A stretch of DNA of 64,000 nucleotides from CAIUGU01 sp040080215 (GTDB lineage: Bacteria; Pseudomonadota; Gammaproteobacteria; Steroidobacterales; Steroidobacteraceae). How positions within the stretch are numbered: the first letter of the stretch is position 1; each line of letters opens with the position of its first letter. The DNA lies in NCBI GenBank assembly GCA_040080215.1, contig JBEBIT010000004.1, positions 1 to 64,000 of the forward strand, in the 5' to 3' direction. A program made the position numbers and the translations under genes. Shown here in pieces: positions 7,452-15,566 of this stretch. The notes beneath the pieces are model-generated. The model was not told the origin of the DNA. It saw only the letters and a list, made by a program, of their open reading frames with translations, and did no database searches.

Positions 7452-9359
7452 CTACTGTGCCGACGCGGTCCTTGCCGGTGCGGCCTTGAGGCTCCTGTAC
7501 GCGGCTTCAACGAAGGCGGCGGTAGAGCCGGGGCCGGGGCGACTGCCGTAGCGACCGTCGTAGTCGCGCGTCAGCTGGTCTGCCTTGGTCTGCTCGAGCG
7601 TCAGCCCGCGCTTGACGGCATCCTGGATGCGGTCACGGACGATCGTGACCATGTCGCGATACTCGGCCACGTCGCCCTCGTCGTAGATGTGACCGAGCGA
7701 CGGGATCACCATTGTTCCACCCTGCGAACGCCACTCGGCCACGGTGATGTCGAGGATCTTGTTCAATGCGTCGACCGTGCCGTTGATCGAACCGCCGTCC
7801 GCCACGTTGATGTCCGGGTAGGTCACGTTTCCGAGCAGCGCGCCGGTCACGACAACATCGGACGCGCGGAAGTACACCATCACATCGCCGTCCGAATGCG
7901 CGGCAGGGACGTGGATGATCTCGACGGGTTCGCCATTGAAGAAGATGGACCGCTTGCCGCGGAACAGGGTATCGTTCGGGATGAGGTCTCCTGACGCCTT
8001 GGCGCGCCCGAGGCGCAGGCCCACCGACTCGTGTGCGATCACGTTCGGGCGCTGTCCGCCTGCGACCACCGGTGTGCCGATGACGTCCGTTGCGCCAAGC
8101 CGGTTGATGTCCGAAGAGGTCTGGATGACCTGGCGGACCGGCTTGTTGCCACCGAGCCTGCGGATCTCCGCCAGCACAGCCGCTCCCAATTCCTTCCGGC
8201 CCGGATCGACCACGAGGATGCCTTCGTCACCGATCTGCACGGCGACGTTCTGGCCACCGGCCGTGATCATCCACACCTGGCCCTTCACGTGTTCGGAACT
8301 CACCGTGTCGGCTGTTGCCGCACGTGCCGGCGCAGCCCGGTTCGTCAGCGGAGTACGCGGCGGGCCGGCTGGCAGCACCGAGGCCTGTCCGGCCTTGTAG
8401 CCGCCCATCTGTCTGAGCTTCGCCATGAATTCCGGATACATCGTTTCACTGCCGCCAAAGCCGGCTTCAAGCGGAATGTCGTAAGTGCGTGCGAACGTTT
8501 CGAGTTCGACGTTTTCCTGGCCCGGGATGAAGTGCGGGACGCGGCCAACGGCGACGTCGAGTTCATCGATCGGCGTGCACTTGAAGAACGTGGGCCCGGG
8601 ACCGCCGTTCACGAAGCCGCCGAACTCCGTCATCCGCGTGGGCGCCCTGACGTTTACGCGCAGATCCGTCGAACGGATGAATGGCTCTTCGAAGTAGTAG
8701 GGGTCGTCGACCGCTGTCGTGACGGTGAGGTAGCCGTCATGCCGAACGTAGTATTCGACCATGCGCGCTTCGTCGCTGTGCGGCACGCCGTTGCGGCGAA
8801 TCCAGCCCGCCTTGAGGTGCGTGGTCTCAACGACCAGCTTGTCCTCGACCCACTTGCCGGTCGAGAAACCGTCGAAGGTGTGGCGCGCATTCGGACCCGG
8901 GTGCGGGCGACCGTCCATCCAGATAGTACGCATCAGGCCGTAATTGCCCTGGGTCTGGTAAGCGACGAGGTTCGTTGTCACGGGATCGTAGATCTTGACG
9001 ACCGTGAGTCCGCCGGGGCTGCGATCCTGATACGTTGACGGATGGGGAATGCACTGGTGCTCGGGCACCGTCAGCCATTCCGGCGAATAGGCCTGAGCTT
9101 TGTAGCGCGCGGCGGAATTGACCGGCAGTCCCGCATAGTCGCCGGGATCGGGGCCCGGGCCGCGATCCGTCGGTTCTTCCTGGAACTGGAAACCACCGGC
9201 TGCACCGGGTTGCTCCCAGTCGCCGACGATGTCCATGAGGTTGCCGGTGTTGCCCATGTTGGCCGGGTTGAAGCCCTGTGCTTCCGCAGTGCGCGACTGC
9301 ACGGCCAGGGCAAGTACCAGCAGATATCCGCAACGTTGCCAGTTGGTGTTCATCTTCAT
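7452..9359 (-). CDS. Secreted two-domain protein, family C copy 1: superfamily core plus degraded metallo-beta-lactamase domain
   Basis: 635 residues with a signal peptide ending near AEAQ. Residues ~35-310 hold the cluster's shared core: IWMDGRPHPGP, GFSTGKWVEDKLVVETTH, GVPHSDEARMVEYY and VDDPYYFEEPF. Residues ~350-620 look like a metallo-beta-lactamase fold, with ILVVDPG and HSDGDVMVYF. The zinc motif HxHxDH is replaced by SSDINR in QTSSDINRLGAT, and the later Asp (usually GD) reads TGALL. It is therefore probably not a zinc hydrolase. A second ATG at 9353 is possible. It follows family D copy 1 at a 41-base gap, as in the right arm. Confidence 0.82.
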   Translation of the reverse strand: MKMNTNWQRCGYLLVLALAVQSRTAEAQGFNPANMGNTGNLMDIVGDWEQPGAAGGFQFQEEPTDRGPGPDPGDYAGLPVNSAARYKAQAYSPEWLTVPEHQCIPHPSTYQDRSPGGLTVVKIYDPVTTNLVAYQTQGNYGLMRTIWMDGRPHPGPNARHTFDGFSTGKWVEDKLVVETTHLKAGWIRRNGVPHSDEARMVEYYVRHDGYLTVTTAVDDPYYFEEPFIRSTDLRVNVRAPTRMTEFGGFVNGGPGPTFFKCTPIDELDVAVGRVPHFIPGQENVELETFARTYDIPLEAGFGGSETMYPEFMAKLRQMGGYKAGQASVLPAGPPRTPLTNRAAPARAATADTVSSEHVKGQVWMITAGGQNVAVQIGDEGILVVDPGRKELGAAVLAEIRRLGGNKPVRQVIQTSSDINRLGATDVIGTPVVAGGQRPNVIAHESVGLRLGRAKASGDLIPNDTLFRGKRSIFFNGEPVEIIHVPAAHSDGDVMVYFRASDVVVTGALLGNVTYPDINVADGGSINGTVDALNKILDITVAEWRSQGGTMVIPSLGHIYDEGDVAEYRDMVTIVRDRIQDAVKRGLTLEQTKADQLTRDYDGRYGSRPGPGSTAAFVEAAYRSLKAAPARTASAQ

Positions 9360-9400
9360 GTTCCTTGGAAAGCTTTACGAATAGCCTGGCCTTGCGCCGG

Positions 9401-10303
9401 TTACCGAGGGAGTCGCCCGTCCTGGCCGTTGAAGGTATTGACCGGCGGACTGGTCTTGCCCGGCGGGTCGGTGCGGCAAGGAGTGGGGTTCCACTTCGAT
9501 CCGTCCGGTTCGCGCTTGAACTGGTTGCTGACGACGAAGGGCACCGTGAGGTAGGCCGGGTCTACCACGACGGTGGTGACCTGCAGGTAGTCGATGCCGA
9601 AGAAATTCACGCGGTCGTAGTACTCCGTCATGACGGCGTTATCGCTGTAGGGAATGCCGTTCCTGCGCAGATACCCTGCCTTCAGGTTCGTAGTGTTCAC
9701 CTTCAGGCTGCCCCGCGCGACCGGCGGGCCGGCAGGCGCCGCGGGCGCTGCGGGGCGGACGGCTGGCGCCCGCCCGGGCAAGCCGACCTGCTGGTTCAGC
9801 GTGTTGCCGGCAAACGCGGGTGGGGGGCGCATCCACTGGGCTACCGATGTGCCTTGCAGCGTGCGCTCTGCACTGGCCTGCGCGGGGGGTGCGAAATTGA
9901 ACAGGCGAGTCTGCGTCCCGGCATCCATCTCGAACTTGAGCGTGTTGTCATCGGCCCAGGAAACCCTGACGCGCGTGGGTTGACGCATGATGGCGGCAGC
10001 ACCGAACGCCTTGCACTGGTCGCCTTTCGCGTTGTCTGCATCGAGGTTCCACTTCTTGCTGAACTCGATACCTGCCGGGTTCAAGGGCACGCCTTCGGCG
10101 TCGCCGATGGGTGCCGTGAGCATTCGCCAGCGCCAATCCTCCGTGACCTGCGCAACCCAATTGCCGGTCAGGTCGGACTGCGCGGCCTCGCGTGCCGAGC
10201 GAGGAGGAGGCGGGCCGGGAGGCTGTGCAGCCCATGAAGTCGAGACAACGCCTGCCAACAAGGCGGTCCCGAGCAGCGATGTTGGAATTCCCCTGATCTT
10301 CAT
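9401..10303 (-). CDS. Secreted protein of unknown function, family D copy 1
   Basis: 300 residues. GAGGTGG lies 4 bases before the ATG. A signal peptide ends STSWAA, then a Pro-rich stretch and DLTGNWVAQVTEDWRWR. A low-complexity Ala/Pro linker near residues 180-200 precedes GSLKVNTTNLKAGYLRRNG, GIPYSDNAVMTEYY and VVDPAYLTVPFVVS, which match the core of families A and C. It is the first gene of the left arm, with a 363-bp leader region. Its close paralogue is at 14728. No enzyme motif was recognised. Confidence 0.8.
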   Translation of the reverse strand: MKIRGIPTSLLGTALLAGVVSTSWAAQPPGPPPPRSAREAAQSDLTGNWVAQVTEDWRWRMLTAPIGDAEGVPLNPAGIEFSKKWNLDADNAKGDQCKAFGAAAIMRQPTRVRVSWADDNTLKFEMDAGTQTRLFNFAPPAQASAERTLQGTSVAQWMRPPPAFAGNTLNQQVGLPGRAPAVRPAAPAAPAGPPVARGSLKVNTTNLKAGYLRRNGIPYSDNAVMTEYYDRVNFFGIDYLQVTTVVVDPAYLTVPFVVSNQFKREPDGSKWNPTPCRTDPPGKTSPPVNTFNGQDGRLPR

Positions 10304-10601
10304 TTGCCACCTCTTTATCTACCTGTGACGGGGGCTGACTTCCCCCGCCGGCTTCGCGATCCGTACGCAAGCGCCATTCATTAATTGTTGTGCGATGTCG
10401 CGATCGAGCTGCACCTTAAAGCGAGGCACAGCGACCGGACATCGTTGCATGTTGCTCGAGCGGTGATTCCACACGCCACGCTGCAATATCGAGAATCGGC
10501 CGATTATTAGACAGATTATCGAGGAAGTCCATCCGTGAGGAGTGTAAAGTTTCGTGCAGTCCGATCGTCGCGATCGTTGCACCGACAGAGATAAGGCGCG
10601 A
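10304..10601. other. Intergenic region upstream of the left arm
   Basis: About 300 bp between the terminator at 10602 and the family D gene. It has no convincing reading frame. A perfect 12-bp palindrome AATCGGCCGATT lies at 10494-10505, followed by two GATTAT repeats, which could be an operator. The left-arm promoter should lie here, but no clear hexamers were assigned. Confidence 0.5.
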
Positions 10602-10641
10602 CAAAAAGAAACGGCGGTGGTCGCCATGCAACCACCGCCGT
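10602..10641 (-). terminator. Rho-independent terminator after the lectin-like gene
   Basis: An 11-bp GC-rich stem ACGGCGGTGGT/ACCACCGCCGT with a 9-base loop. On the minus strand it is followed by TTTCTTTTTG. It ends the transcript of the 10667-11353 gene. Confidence 0.88.
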
Positions 10642-10666
10642 CTGTTTCATCCCGGGAAGATCCCGA

Positions 10667-11353
10667 TCAGTTGATGGCGAAGCAATACAGCAGGCCGTCG
10701 CCGCCGGTGCTGATCAGGTTCTCCTGGCTGCAGCCGCGGGAACCATGCGCCTGGTTCCACGATGTGTTGTTGCCGCCGGTGCGGTCGTGGTGACCGAGCA
10801 TCGCGCTGCCGTCCGTGCTGCTGGTCCAGTTGCGGCAGGTGCGGTCTTCACCGGCGGGGTAGGCGCGACCATCCGACTGCGAGCCGGTGAGGATGTCGTG
10901 GCGGTTCGGCATGTCGCCGCGGCCATTGACAACTTCACCCTTCTCGTTGAGGGCGAACGCCTTGTTGATCTGGTTGCGATCGCGGACGGTGTCGCCGTGC
11001 AGGTCCGCCACGTTCTGGGCGATCAGTTCACCTTTGGCGTTGTACCAGGGCCCTGTGCCGATCCGGTCGCGGGCGTTCACCGCAGGCTTGCCATCTGCAG
11101 CCTGCGTGCTGAGGTAGGCATGCCACGTGCGAGTTCCGCCGTTGGCCGTAGCCGCGAGCGACTGACAGATCGCATCGGCACCGGTCAATCCGCCGAGGTC
11201 GGCGCCCTTGCCCGAGCCCTTGCTGGTGATGAAGAACGTGAACGGCCCGGGCGGTGCAGCGGGCGGAGCGGCTGCTTGCGCCAGTGCAAGCCACGCAAGC
11301 GGTGCGCCCACGAGCGCGAGGACTGTGATTCGTGTAATTCGAGCTTTATTCAT
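10667..11353 (-). CDS. Secreted Cys-containing protein with endostatin/C-type-lectin-like fold (DUF1554-like)
   Basis: 228 residues from ATG 11353, which follows AGGGGAAG. A signal peptide ends AQA, then a Pro/Ala spacer. The domain begins FFITSKGSGKGADLGGLTGA and contains DAICQSLA, TWHAYLST, WYNAKGELIA, CRNWTSS, SRGCSQ and LLYCFA, with four cysteines spaced as in collagen-endostatin/lectin-like bacterial domains. Such domains usually bind ligands and are not enzymes. It is divergent from the serine hydrolase gene and has its own terminator. The fold assignment is from memory and moderate. Confidence 0.7.
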   Translation of the reverse strand: MNKARITRITVLALVGAPLAWLALAQAAAPPAAPPGPFTFFITSKGSGKGADLGGLTGADAICQSLAATANGGTRTWHAYLSTQAADGKPAVNARDRIGTGPWYNAKGELIAQNVADLHGDTVRDRNQINKAFALNEKGEVVNGRGDMPNRHDILTGSQSDGRAYPAGEDRTCRNWTSSTDGSAMLGHHDRTGGNNTSWNQAHGSRGCSQENLISTGGDGLLYCFAIN

Positions 11354-11747
11354 GATGCTTCCCCTGATGATGATCAACCAAGAACGTCCCTGACGGACGC
11401 ATAGAGTACCCAAGTTCCTGTTGCCGTAGTGGTTGCACGGGCCAGCCAGGTCGGCCGATGAGCTGAAATGCTCTGCCGCAACGCGGCGAATTGATCTCAA
11501 CAATTCCTGACCTTTCTCCCCTAGACACAAACCGGAATATAGCTAACAATCCTTCAAATTGTCGATTTAATGGCGCGCATTGTTGATTTACTCGAAAATG
11601 CAGTGGCACTTTACGCTGCTGTGTTCACGTGGGCCACCTAGAGCGCGCGGGACGACTGGTCGAGGTCGGCGAAGTTCGAGTTCCGCATGCGCGGATCACG
11701 GACTCATTAAGATACGCATATAGATAGATGGATGAAGGGGTTTCGAG
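11354..11747. promoter_or_regulatory. Divergent intergenic region with three ATTGTnGA boxes
   Basis: No gene is seen in these 394 bp. ATTGTCGATTTA (11558-11569) and ATTGTTGATTTA (11579-11590) are direct repeats 21 bp apart, two helical turns, pointing at the serine hydrolase gene. TCAACAAT at 11497-11504 is the same core pointing at the lectin-like gene. The core matches the boxes at 1488-1555. The middle of the region is AT-rich. Confidence 0.5.
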
Positions 11748-13043
11748 ATGAGAGCGCACACGGGGAATCTTGCAGCGATCACCACGCTGTTCCTGGGTCT
11801 GTCCGTAGCTGCGGTGGCGCAACCCGCCCTGACCAAGCCTGAAGAGGTCGGACTCTCGAGCGCGAAGCTCGCCCTCATCCACGACGCACTCAAGATCCAG
11901 GTCGACTCCGGCCAGATTCCGGGCGGCATCGTGCTGGTCGCCCGCGACGGCAAGGTCGTGTACCTGGAGTCGCAGGGCATTGCCGATCCGGGCAGCAAGC
12001 AGCCGATGCGAACGGACCTGATCTACGGGACCGCTTCGCTCACCAAGCCGGTCGCCGCCGTCGCGGCAATGATGCTGGTAGATGAGGGCAAGCTGAACCT
12101 GGACGATCCTGTATCGAAATTCATTCCCGAGTTTGGTGGCCAGCGCATGGTCCGCGTGCTGAAGCCCGGATCGCCTCCGGCTGCCTTTACGCCGATGCCC
12201 GGTCCGGTGCCACCGTCCAAGGAATGGGGCGAAGCGCAGTACGAGCTGGTTCCCGCCGAGCGACCGATCACGCTGCGAATGCTGCTCACCCACACCTCGG
12301 GCATCCAGATCTTCGGCGTGGACAATCCGGATTTTCCGCGGCCAGAGCAAGGCGATACGCTGGCGACCCGCATTCCGAAGCTTGCCAAGGCCGCGCTCGA
12401 GTACCAGCCCGGATCACGCTGGGCCTACAGCAATGGTCCCGGCATCGAGGTGGTGGGCCGCATCGTCGAAGTGGCGTCGGGGATGAGCTTCCGTGATTTC
12501 CTGCAGACGCGACTGTTCGGGCCGCTCGGCATGAACGACACCGACTTCGGTGTAAAGCGAGCCTTGCTGGCACGCGCGGCGCCGTTCACTCCGGGTGCCC
12601 GCATTCCGGTAGCCGAGGAAACGACGTATTTCAGCGGGGGTGCAGGCCTGTGGACGACGGTCAGCGACTATTCGCTGTTTGCCCGCATGCTGACGAACAA
12701 CGGCAGTTTCGGTGGCCGCCAATACCTGAAGCCCGAGACGGTCAAGCAGATGGCATCGAACCAGATCGGGCCCTTCGTGATGGGCGGCTACCCGCCGATG
12801 GGCATGCCCGCGGAAGGCGTGAAGTTCGGCTTCGGCATGTTGATCGTCCGGATCCCCGATGCAGCAGGAACACGCCTGCCTGCAGGGAGCTTCGGGTGGG
12901 ACGGCGTCGGGACGCGCCGGTTCTGGGCAGTGCCGCAGGAGCGCATCGCCATCGTGATGATGGTGCCGCTGATCGGGCCGCAAGCTGCGCCGCTGCAGCG
13001 CACCGTCGAGGCCATCGTGATGAATTCGATCATCCGGCAGTAG
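11748..13043 (+). CDS. Secreted serine hydrolase of the beta-lactamase/class C esterase family
   Basis: 431 residues with a signal peptide ending VAVAQ or nearby. The nucleophile motif SLTK (GTASLTKPVAAVAAMML, SxxK), the YSN motif (WAYSNGPG) and HTSG (LLTHTSGIQ) are in the order seen in class C beta-lactamases and EstB-type esterases. Active-site residues look intact. It probably hydrolyses an ester or amide in the periplasm. It is the first gene of the right arm, 92 bases before a DUF6152-like gene, and has no paralogue in the left arm. Confidence 0.9.
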   Translation: MRAHTGNLAAITTLFLGLSVAAVAQPALTKPEEVGLSSAKLALIHDALKIQVDSGQIPGGIVLVARDGKVVYLESQGIADPGSKQPMRTDLIYGTASLTKPVAAVAAMMLVDEGKLNLDDPVSKFIPEFGGQRMVRVLKPGSPPAAFTPMPGPVPPSKEWGEAQYELVPAERPITLRMLLTHTSGIQIFGVDNPDFPRPEQGDTLATRIPKLAKAALEYQPGSRWAYSNGPGIEVVGRIVEVASGMSFRDFLQTRLFGPLGMNDTDFGVKRALLARAAPFTPGARIPVAEETTYFSGGAGLWTTVSDYSLFARMLTNNGSFGGRQYLKPETVKQMASNQIGPFVMGGYPPMGMPAEGVKFGFGMLIVRIPDAAGTRLPAGSFGWDGVGTRRFWAVPQERIAIVMMVPLIGPQAAPLQRTVEAIVMNSIIRQ

Positions 13044-13135
13044 GCTTAAGGGTGTGTGCGAATGGTACTTCGCCAAACCGCGGGTGCAGGATGGACAGCG
13101 AAGATTCCGGATCAAATTCAATTGGAGAACCTGTC

Positions 13136-13534
13136 ATGAAGTCTTACATGAACATCGCAGCCACATTGCTCGCCGGTGCCTTGCTGCAGGCCGCTCCTGC
13201 GATGGCCCACCACGGCAGCAACATCTCGTACGACCTGTCGAAGTCCTATGAGCAGAAGGCAACGATCACGCAGTTCGGCTACATCAACCCGCATCCCATC
13301 GTGCTGTTCGACGTCAAGAACAAGAAGGGCGAGATCGAGCACTGGCATTCGGAGATCGTGACCAACCCGTCGCGCATGATCCGGAGCGGCTGGGGAAAGA
13401 TCCGCTCCGAGGCAGCGCTGAAGCCCGGCACGGTGGTGACGTTGACCTTGTCGCCCGCCAAGGCGGGGGGGCTTTCGGCACTGATCACCAAGATCGTCAA
13501 TGACAAGGGCGAAGAGATCATCACCGGCAATTGA
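13136..13534 (+). CDS. DUF6152-like secreted protein, copy 2; mature N-terminus HHG
   Basis: 132 residues from ATG 13136, which follows TTGGAGAA. A signal peptide ends AMA, giving His-His-Gly at the predicted mature N-terminus. INPHPIVLFDV near residue 55 matches NPHP in copy 1. SGWGKIRSEAALKPGTVVTL is close to copy 1. It is followed after 32 bases by family A copy 2. The length is normal for the set, without the long C-terminal tail of copy 1. The function is unknown. Confidence 0.8.
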   Translation: MKSYMNIAATLLAGALLQAAPAMAHHGSNISYDLSKSYEQKATITQFGYINPHPIVLFDVKNKKGEIEHWHSEIVTNPSRMIRSGWGKIRSEAALKPGTVVTLTLSPAKAGGLSALITKIVNDKGEEIITGN

Positions 13535-13566
13535 TCGCCGCGTCGGCACGGAAACAGGAGAAGAAC

Positions 13567-14526
13567 ATGCAAAGCAGAGTCTCAAGTGCAGTCGCGTTGA
13601 TCACTGCAGTCGGATTGCTCGGTATCGGAGCGGGTGCATGCACCCAGGAAGGGAAGGGCACGCAGGAAGGCACCGCGGCGAACACCGCTGAGGCCGGCAA
13701 GCCTGATGCGGCCAAGTTCGATCCCAAGGACATCTCGGGCGTATGGACCCGCAACCCTCAGTCCTTCAACAAGGATGCGCCACCGTGCCCCGAATGCCGC
13801 GAGCCGCCGGGCGGCTACGGGTTTGGTGTCGACGTTCCTCCCTTCACTCCAGAAGGCCAGAAGCGGTTCGACGCCAACATCACGGGCAAAGGCTTTGCCC
13901 CTGACAGCAAGGAAGCGCTCGCCAACCCGCAGCTGCATATCGGCCGGCGCCGCGGCGTGCCGCCCGGCCTTGCCAACGATCCGCAGGCCACGTGCAATCC
14001 GGACGGCATTCCGCGTCTTCTGCTGATGACGCCGGCTCCGTACGAAATCCTCGTTACGCCCGAGCGGGTCTTTCAGTTCTTCGAGTGGACCTGGGCGCAT
14101 CGCGAAATCTGGACGGACGGCCGCGTGCTGCCCGAGCAACTCGACTACGTCCCCCGCTGGTTCGGCTACTCCACCGGCAAGTGGGAGGGCGATACCTTCG
14201 TCGTCGATTCCAATGGCTTCGATGACCGGTCATGGATCGACATTTTCGGCTATCCGCACAGCGACCAGATGCACGTGACGGAGCGCTACAAGCTGCGCGA
14301 CCACGACACGCTGGAGCTGCAGATCACGGTGACCGACCCGGTCATCTACACCAAGCCCTGGGTGAGCGAGGTGAAGGTGAACAAGCGGGTGGCGAAGGCT
14401 GATCTCGCGGCGGGCGGCTGGTCCGGCCTGCAGGAAGACGTTTGCGCTCCGCTCGATGAAGTGGAAGTCTTCAACAAGCTGGTCCGCGACAAGGCGGCCG
14501 GCCTCGGGAACGACAAGAAGAAGTAG
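13567..14526 (+). CDS. Secreted or lipid-anchored protein, family A copy 2
   Basis: 319 residues from ATG 13567, after ACAGGAGAAG. The N-terminus ends in GAGAC, a plausible lipobox (weaker than consensus), so it may be a lipoprotein, unlike copies 1 and 3. DISGVWTR, a CPEC pair, EIWTDGRVLP, GYSTGKWEGDTFVVDSNG, YPHSDQMHVTERY, TDPVIYTKPW and FNKLVRD follow the family order. It is paired with the DUF6152-like gene upstream. A strong hairpin at 14552 follows. The function is unknown. Confidence 0.8.
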   Translation: MQSRVSSAVALITAVGLLGIGAGACTQEGKGTQEGTAANTAEAGKPDAAKFDPKDISGVWTRNPQSFNKDAPPCPECREPPGGYGFGVDVPPFTPEGQKRFDANITGKGFAPDSKEALANPQLHIGRRRGVPPGLANDPQATCNPDGIPRLLLMTPAPYEILVTPERVFQFFEWTWAHREIWTDGRVLPEQLDYVPRWFGYSTGKWEGDTFVVDSNGFDDRSWIDIFGYPHSDQMHVTERYKLRDHDTLELQITVTDPVIYTKPWVSEVKVNKRVAKADLAAGGWSGLQEDVCAPLDEVEVFNKLVRDKAAGLGNDKKK

Positions 14527-14551
14527 CAACAAGCAGATACCCCGGAATGGA

Positions 14552-14580
14552 CGCGGCCTCCCTTGAACAAGGAGGCCGCG
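14552..14580 (+). terminator. GC-rich hairpin after family A copy 2
   Basis: A 10-bp perfect stem CGCGGCCTCC/GGAGGCCGCG with a 9-base loop. There is no T run, so it may be an inefficient terminator that separates the serine hydrolase/DUF6152/A genes from the D-C genes. Confidence 0.5.
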
Positions 14581-14727
14581 CGTTCAAGGGGTGCGATGGA
14601 TGGCGTGGAACCAGGTGCAGCCTGAACGGGCGACCTGATTGGCGGGGTGGCAGTGGGAGTGGAGGGCGATGCCGTCCAGCACTGTCCGTTGGCCCGTAGT
14701 GGCGGATACAAGTTTGGGGGATTGATC

Positions 14728-15564
14728 ATGCGGATAGGTCGACGACTCGGCACGGCCTTGGGGCTGTTGCCATTGATGGGAACGGCGTGGGCAGCACAGC
14801 CGCCTCCACCGCCGCAAACTCCGCGGCAAGCGGCGCAGACGGATTTCACGGGTACGTGGGTCGCACAAGTCAACGAAGACTGGCGTCATCGGATGCGCAC
14901 CGCTCCGGTCGGCGACACGGAGTCGGTCCCGCTGAATGCGGCGGGCCGCGACATGACAAAGAACTGGTCCCTGGACGCCGACAATGCGAAGGGCGACCAA
15001 TGCAAGGCCTGGGGCGCCGGCGGCATCATGCGGCAGCCGACGCGAGTACGGGTCTCGTGGACGGATGACAACACGCTCAAGTTCGAGATGGATTCCGGCA
15101 CGCAGACGCGTGAGTTCCACTTCGGAGCAGCGCAGCCCTCTGGCGATCGTACGTTGCAGGGCTATTCGATCGCGCAGTGGATGAGGCCGCCGCCGGCAGC
15201 CGCCGGTCCCGCCCTCGGTCAGCAGCTGGGATTGCCCGGGCGCAATGCGCCGAGGAGCGCCACACCCGCCGCGCCTCCGTCGAACCAGCGTGGCAGCCTC
15301 AAGGTAACGACAACGAACGTGTTGCCGGGCTACCTGCGCAAGAACGGCGTTCCGTACAGCGACAAGGCAGTGGTCACCGAGTACTTCGATCGCTTCAGTG
15401 CCTACGGCTCCGACTATATGGAAGTGGTCACGGTCGTCGATGACCCGACGTATCTCGTCCTGCCGTTCGTCGTGAGTAGCCAGTTCAAGCGCGAAGCAGA
15501 CGATTCGAAATTCAGCCCGACACCGTGCCGTACCGATCCACCGGTCAAGCGTGGAGTACAGTGA
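14728..15564 (+). CDS. Secreted protein of unknown function, family D copy 2
   Basis: 278 residues from ATG 14728, preceded by GGGGGA. A signal peptide ends TAWAA, then a Pro/Gln-rich start and DFTGTWVAQVNEDWRHRM. RVSWTDDNTLKFEMDSGTQT and QWMRPPPA are near-identical to copy 1 at 9401. The core GSLKVTTTN, GYLRKNGVPYSD, VVTEYF and VDDPTYLVLPFVVS follows. It is directly coupled to the next gene, whose start overlaps or abuts its stop. No catalytic motif was seen. Confidence 0.8.
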   Translation: MRIGRRLGTALGLLPLMGTAWAAQPPPPPQTPRQAAQTDFTGTWVAQVNEDWRHRMRTAPVGDTESVPLNAAGRDMTKNWSLDADNAKGDQCKAWGAGGIMRQPTRVRVSWTDDNTLKFEMDSGTQTREFHFGAAQPSGDRTLQGYSIAQWMRPPPAAAGPALGQQLGLPGRNAPRSATPAAPPSNQRGSLKVTTTNVLPGYLRKNGVPYSDKAVVTEYFDRFSAYGSDYMEVVTVVDDPTYLVLPFVVSSQFKREADDSKFSPTPCRTDPPVKRGVQ

Positions 15565-15566
15565 AG

